A stretch of DNA of 64,000 nucleotides from Casuarina equisetifolia (Eukaryota; Streptophyta; Magnoliopsida; Fagales; Casuarinaceae), in contig CM052356.1 in the NCBI GenBank assembly GCA_028551475.1, forward strand, positions 72,001 to 136,000, read 5' to 3'. This document shows positions 58,801 to 64,000 of this stretch, one piece after another (position 1 is the first letter of the stretch; every line of letters starts with the position of its first letter). The notes below the pieces were generated by a model. It did no database searches. It saw nothing but the letters and a program-made list of their open reading frames with translations, and was not told where the DNA came from. The translations under genes and the position numbers were made by a program.

Positions 58801-59485
58801 TGGGTTCACAAAAAACATCTCCAAAGGATTCAAGAACCTCCTAAATATCTAGATCTCCAATCACCCCACGATCTCCCTCCACTTCCATCGTATGGATATG
58901 GTTTATGCATAACAACATCCCCATCTTTTCCTTCTCAAGTATTTTCTCCATCTTGTTGATCTTGATTACCTGATCTTCTTGAGATAGCCCTCCTTGGAGT
59001 TTAATGGGCTAATCCTTAACGATAAACTCCATGGTGAGTTTATCAAAGTCCCATACGATAGGTCCTAAGGTTCTAAGCTAATGAATGCCTAGAACCACAT
59101 CCACCCCCTACAAAGGAAGTAAATACAAATCTAATGTAAAAACAACTCCTTGTACCTTCACCATTAGGCCTTTGCATAGTCCATGACTATACATCTTTTC
59201 CTCATTGGCCACTCTTACATTGAAGCTACATCTCCGATCTACTCATAACCCTAAACATTTTGCTAGTTTTTCACTAACAAAACTATGGGAGCTTCTGGAA
59301 TCCACCAACACGCAAACTCTCGTTCGGTGGTTCCCCATACTCCCCATAAATCGCATGGTTTGAGGAGACTCTTCCCCATTGATAGCATTGAGGGAAATTT
59401 CTAGTTCTTCTCTTCCCATCACCTCCTCTTGCTCATCTTTCCCTTCTGGATTCTCTGATTCCCATGATCCTTCTATCACGAACAA
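55835..59485 (-). pseudogene. Gypsy-2 pol relic: protease to chromodomain
   Basis: The protease at 59485-59243 has VDSRSSHSF, with the glycine of the active-site triad replaced by Arg. RT (58786-58148) has [15 protein letters not shown] and catalytic FFNDIMVYS, where the first catalytic Asp is Asn. RNase H (58144-57395) has [10 protein letters not shown] and [11 protein letters not shown]. The integrase (57244-56675, continuing) has MDFVEGLP and VVVDHLSKFSHF. The 56410-55835 segment ends in a chromodomain (VLVHWRGLSPADATW). In-frame stops occur between and within domains. Confidence 0.93.
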
Positions 59486-59494
59486 CCGTTTGCA

Positions 59495-60130
59495 TTAGTG
59501 GCCCGGTGTGAATCTTTCATTGCAATGAAAGCAAAGACCTCGTGCTCTTCGATCTGTCAACTCATTAGGCGTCATCTTTCTCACCACAGTTCCAGATCTC
59601 CCTCCTCCATTTGTTGGCAGTTCTATCTTTTTGAAAGATGTTCCCGCTCTACTGGATTGGTGCCTGTGATCATACAAATGAACTAATCCCACAGCAGAAG
59701 ATAAAGTCAAAGGTCTACTTGCTTGTACATCCACTCGCATAGCTTCCCTCAAGTTGTTGATGAAGCACATGATTTGTTGTTCAGGAGTTAACTGTCCAAC
59801 CCTCAATATCAACTTTGAGAATTTAGCATAGTAATCCTCAAAGGAACCACTTTGCTTTAATTTAATCAACTCGCCAAAGTGGTTTTGGTACCCTGTAAGG
59901 CCAAATCGCTCTCCAATCTCTTGGGTAAAGGTATCCCAAGAAAGATCTTGTCCTCCGTGTTCTGCCTTCTGCACTCTATACCATATTAGAGCATTGTCTT
60001 CTAGATTCCATGTAGCAAGCTTCACCTTTTCTTCCTCTCGAACATCATAGAATTCAAAGTATTGTTTCGCCTTATAGATCCAGTCAGATGGTTCATCACT
60101 ACCATTATAACGTGGAAAATCAAATTGCAT
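59495..60130 (-). pseudogene. Gypsy-2 gag relic with zinc knuckle
   Basis: 211-codon gag: capsid-like core (FPRYNGSDEPSDWIYKAKQY, then WDTFTQEIGERFG) and zinc knuckle CFHCNERFTPGH, interrupted by a stop in place of the residue before the last Cys. Confidence 0.93.
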
Positions 60131-60376
60131 CCCTCAAGAGTGATTTCCCCCGTCCACACGATGTCCTCCATTGCCACAACGTCCACCATTACCTCCAAAA
60201 TGGTGTGATGATTCACCATCACGTTCTCGGTCATTGTTGGAACGGATAGTCTCTGTCAATCTTTGCAGGGTCTCCATGATCTCGTTGAAATGTTGATTGT
60301 TCTCTGCGTCCTTCCGAGCCATGTCAGCTTCAATCTTTTCGAGTCAAGCGTCCTCCATGGATGGCTCGACAACCTA

Positions 60377-60388
60377 GCTCTAATACCA
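60377..60388 (-). other. Gypsy-2 primer-binding site
   Basis: The minus strand reads TGGTATTAGAGC three bases inside the 5' LTR, one mismatch from the initiator-tRNA-Met site. Confidence 0.9.
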
Positions 60389-60391
60389 CTA

Positions 60392-60984
60392 TGTTACATG
60401 CTCGTGTGAATGAGCGAGTAACTAGACCAACTATTGGAAAGTCGTCCCACGCCTTCCTATTCTTGCTCTTACGAGGATGACCTATGGTTGCAACGTAATT
60501 CAAAATAGGAAGAGTTAGAAATATAATTCCATTGAATCGTAAGGATAGTTACTAAATTGGAAAACATATTACAATTTCTTCACCCATTTTTTTAATTGTC
60601 CTCCCCCTTATTTCTAGCTGTCTACTCCCTCTTCTAAAGGAAAGTCCTCACATTACATAATTAAAATAAAAAAACTAGGAAATATTAAATAATACAATTT
60701 ATTCAAATTTCTTTAAATAAAGAAATCCTAACCACCCCTGATTAATGGTTGTAAAATAGGGAAGCTGACTTTAAAAGATATCTTATGCTTGTTGCACTTG
60801 AATTCAAATTCGAATTGTTGCTCTTCACATTACCACCATCTTTCCTTCCACGTACTACGAATCAATCACCAATCTTCTTCCCTTTCATGACTCCCATTCA
60901 TTCCTTTCTTAACTACAGTGCCCACCCCTCTAAGATATCTTCTCCCATCAGCTTGATCACATGCCTACGTGGCTTCTTGTAACA
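60392..60984 (-). repeat. Gypsy-2 5' LTR
   Basis: 593 bp paired with 55262-55854. Confidence 0.95.
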
Positions 60985-61389
60985 CACCCAGCCATCGAAA
61001 ATACAACCCAAGTCATCGAAATCATAGCCCACTCACTATTTCCACCAACCTATTTGCCAAACCCATAACCCACCTACTGCACTCACCAACCTATTTGTTA
61101 AATCTCAGGATTCACTTGCTAGAACCACAAATTAGTTCATCGGCTTTGTGAATCTGTCCATAAGCTTACCAGAGATACTGAAATGGAGCCCAGCTACTAT
61201 CCCAATCACTATGACTAGCACCAACGTATCCATGGACATTGTTGGCATTCTCATTCTTACCGCCGTTCGCATGGTCGTTCATGCAACCATGTTAACCCCT
61301 CCGATGAGCTTCTTAACCAAACCATCCACTCTTTCTACACCCATATGACCAAACTGGACTTTTGTTGGTTTTTGAAAAATTGGTTGGGA

Positions 61390-62650
61390 TGGAGAATCAT
61401 GCAAGTTGGAGTTATGATATAAAAGTAATTCTGAATGAGAAGAATAAGTTTGAAATTGTTGATCCTAAAGATATTCAACCTATAAAGGATTCTCCTTTGT
61501 TTCAAGCATGAGCTAAATGCAATAGTGTAGTTCTTAGTTGGGTGCTAATGGCACTTTCTCCTAAAATTTACAAGACATTCTCTTATGAGAATGATGCACA
61601 ATGAGTTTGGACACATCTTAAGGAAAAAATCCAACAAGTGGGGACTAAGGAAATTTGTCAGGTATCGGCAATTTGGCCAATGTAACATAGAATGGTGAAA
61701 TTATGGACCAATATGTATTTCAGTTGGAGAAGCTATGGAGCTAGTATGACTCCTACATTGAGATCTACTACCCTTCACTTATTCGAAGCCCTAGTTTTTC
61801 AACATTTTTGTGAGAACTAAAAAATTATTGAGTTTATCACCCACTCTTAGATCTAGCATATTCATCCCCCTCCAACACTCTTTGAGGCCATTAGGATGAT
61901 AAGGGATGATGAATCTACTCATAGTTCTACTTGAGCTACTAGCCAGACAAATACTTTGGCTTTCTAGCTTGGATCAAAACTCCATGTTGACTCATGATAG
62001 CAGTTTGGAGGTACTCATATAAGGGCCTCTTCCATACATCAACATAAGGGTAATATTTCTACAAATGCTCCTCGTGCTCACATGGGTTCCACTAATATGG
62101 AAGCCCTTAATGGTAATTATGCTCATCGTGGAAAGAGAAGGCACTACATGAATGATTGCTACTTGTTTACCAAATGCACACATTGTGATTATGTGGGACA
62201 TCCAAAGGATAAGTGTTTCAAGCTCCATGGCAAACTGGAAGTAAAAGGAAAAGCACAGATTGGAAAGCACCGATTTGCACATTACATTGCTTTTAATGAT
62301 GTCTCTAGTGATGATGAAATCATGTTGTCTAAAAAGGATTAGGCTTTGATCAAGACCATTCTCAACAAGCAAAAGGAACACCAATCCACCACTTATATGT
62401 CTCACAGTAAGGCCCACGTGACAAATATATCTCCTAAACATTGTGATTATACCCATTAACTTGTAAACTTAAGAGCCAGTGACCATATCACAAGCAATTT
62501 TAGTTACTTATGATCTCTTCATTCATGAATCCATGAATTTAGAAATGTTAGATTGCTAAATGGCAAGCAAATATCTATTACACATGTTAGAACTATCATC
62601 ATTCAAAATAAATACTTTCCATATGATGTGTTATTTGCTCTTGCCTTCAT
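61390..62650 (+). pseudogene. Copia-4 gag and protease relic
   Basis: Gag block at 61391 on (MENHASWSYDIK…, then CNSVVLSWVLMALSP) with several stops. A zinc-knuckle-like CTHCDYVGHPKDKCFKLHGK is at about 62176-62235. The protease remnant RASDHITSNFSYL at about 62473 has lost the catalytic aspartate (D-S/T-G position altered). Confidence 0.75.
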
Positions 62651-62690
62651 TGCCAATTTATTATTATTCGATGAAATTTAGATGCAAGTG

Positions 62691-64000
62691 AACATGTCAA
62701 ACAAGTAATATAATGATGAGAAAAGTATCGTCCCACGAAGATTGGTGAATATTGAACTAATTAAGTACTAATGATGAATTAATCCTAAAATTTATCTAGC
62801 AAATCAAAATATTGTTAAAGATGAATTAAAATTTAAAATTTCTAAAACAAAAACTCAAATCTAATTAAAATTGGATCCAAGTAAGAAAAATCAAGATGGG
62901 ACACATGTTAGAGCTTTCGATTTTACCATAACTACTAGATATGAATTCCATAGTTTATGCCTGCAAGAATGATATTATCTATGTGATAGCGAAATTTCCT
63001 AATTTATTTACAATCTTATGTCTAGGTATAGTAAACCTATTTAGTTCATTAATTCACTATATGATAACTCTATTTTTATAGAGTTATTTTACCTATTTTA
63101 GGCAATAAATAACTTTAATAATTGTGAGAAAACATTTGAACTCCTCTTTATTTACCTAAATTTATCTTGTTTATGTAGAACAAGAAGCCAAAGAGAAAAG
63201 AGATGAACATGGAGAGCTCGATACTTATTGTGTGGCAAAATCATAATATCATGATCAAGAGAGTCAAGATGGGCTTGGGCTTTGAATGATTGTTATTAGA
63301 TTTTATTGTTATTGGGTTTTCTAAATAATTAGAAAACCTAATCATATTAGGAGTTCAAAGCCTAATTAAATTAAGAGTTCAAAACTTAATTAAATTAACA
63401 GTTCAAAACCCAATTGTTTTAGATCTCTAAGACCCAATTCTACTAGGATAAGAATAGGTCTAAACCTAAACTCTATTTAAGAGAAGAGAAGAGGCAAAAG
63501 AAGGGAAGAGGAGGAAATTGAGCATAACTCAAGAGAGAGGCCAAGAATTCAAGGTTTTCTTGAAGAGAAGACAAAAAGGGTGACAGACTTCTTGTTCTTG
63601 GATTCAAGATGCCTTCTTTATTTCTTATTACCATTCTTCCTTATTATTTCTTTATGTTTTAGTTTATTTTTGTTAGAGCTATGATGTAACCTAATTATGA
63701 TGGTATGAATCTTATGATTATTATGTTTTGCAAGATATTTTATTTATGTGAAGTTACATATTACGGAGTTTAATGCTTTTAGGTGATTAGCTACCATTTA
63801 GATGAGTTGATTTGTATGTTAAAGACCGACAGGAAATAGCATGCAATTACTTCTTGTAATATGTAACCATAGATTAAATATGGATAGACATATACCATAT
63901 TGTTTGTGTGGCTTTCGGTGTAAACTGGGAATATTCATAGATCCTAATGCATTTGGTTTGTTTCAATTCACATATAGAGATATAGTGAATTAATGAACTA
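62691..64000. other. Unassigned AT-rich repeat-like DNA
   Basis: No gene or domain is recognised. A purine-rich stretch 'taagagaagagaagaggc' near 63478 and a following leader-like region resemble an LTR-retroelement leader, but no partner was found. A short tandem repeat is listed separately. Confidence 0.4.
63352..63416. repeat. 24-bp tandem repeat, about 2.7 units
   Basis: Units start at 63352, 63376 and 63400 with 'agttcaaa.c.taattaaat' as the core. Confidence 0.75.

Larger units (their letters stand above)
55262..60984 (-). mobile_element. Gypsy chromovirus LTR retrotransposon (Gypsy-2)
   Basis: Minus-strand element of 5,723 bp with 593-bp LTRs (55262-55854, 60392-60984), TG…CA ends and target duplication CACCC (55257-55261, 60985-60989). 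About 39 substitutions and two indels separate the LTRs by eye (~7%). The primer site is at 60377-60388 (one mismatch). Gag, protease, RT, RNase H, integrase and chromodomain are all present in one frame from 60130 to 55835, broken by roughly a dozen stop codons and no frameshift. The element is dead but structurally whole. Confidence 0.95.
54894..62690 (+). mobile_element. Copia relic (Copia-4) interrupted by Gypsy-2
   Basis: Plus-strand element. A probable 5' LTR of about 190 bp (54894-55080, starting TGTTGAAAATTATAG) is followed by a degenerate primer site (GGTATTGTGAGCA, 55084-55096). A coding region follows, split at 55261/60985 by Gypsy-2 with duplication CACCC. Downstream are gag (61390-62340) and a protease remnant (62460-62650). 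No integrase, RT or 3' LTR is visible, so the 3' side is truncated. Confidence 0.65.

Noticed and set aside
63352-63416. CRISPR-like array
   Set aside because: Contiguous 24-bp tandem units without spacers in a plant nuclear sequence. A simple tandem repeat.
1-64000. tRNA, rRNA or other structured RNA genes
   Set aside because: Scanning for tRNA T-arm and anticodon patterns and rRNA motifs by eye gave nothing convincing. The only tRNA-like matches are retroelement primer sites. tRNAscan-SE would be decisive.

Overview
This is nuclear DNA of a flowering plant, probably a eudicot. The protein genes have plant-type GT/AG introns and plant-specific families: a PLS-class PPR protein, a CTF2-like plastid monooxygenase, a BAHD-like protein and a plant CDC7-like kinase. 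About half the window is decayed plant LTR retrotransposons primed by initiator-tRNA-Met. The species cannot be named from the sequence alone.

Layout. 1-4.4 kb is AT-rich repeat debris with one pararetrovirus-like reverse-transcriptase relic. 4.5-10.2 kb holds a 15-exon CDC7-like kinase gene (+) that can be spliced in frame to 850 aa. 10.63-10.88 kb is a copied piece of the BAHD-like gene, lying directly upstream of an intronless PPR gene (10.9-13.1 kb, +). 13.36-14.6 kb is a broken second copy of the CDC7 3' end. 14.6-26.7 kb is a three-layer nest: a Copia element on the minus strand, split in its 3' LTR by a 1.7-kb solo LTR, which is itself split by a Gypsy chromovirus. Each layer has a matching 5-bp target-site duplication. 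26.9-32.2 kb is a second Copia, followed by a complete TRIM element (32.30-32.66 kb). 35.3-36.5 kb is a two-exon BAHD-like gene (-). 40.1-42.9 kb is a six-exon CTF2-like FAD monooxygenase gene (+). 45.1-45.4 kb is a small membrane protein gene (-). 46.8-48.8 kb is an internally deleted Copia with LTRs about 97% identical. 49.3-52.5 kb is an FCP1/HAD-type gene (-) that carries a frameshift and a damaged splice donor. 54.9-62.7 kb is a Copia gag-protease relic (+) interrupted by a nearly full-length Gypsy chromovirus (55.26-60.98 kb). The last 1.3 kb is unassigned AT-rich repeat.

The genes do not form a pathway. They are separate housekeeping or organelle genes: replication kinase, organelle RNA factor, plastid oxidoreductase, acyltransferase-like protein, membrane protein and phosphatase-like protein. 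The most unusual local feature is the mosaic around the PPR gene. A BAHD fragment forms its probable 5' leader, and original and broken copies of the CDC7 tail flank it. Other notable points are a perfect 76-bp palindrome inside a Copia reverse transcriptase, a BAHD-like protein without either family signature, and the FCP1/HAD gene in apparent decay. Splice sites, LTR ends and divergences were worked out by eye. No alignment or database search was run.
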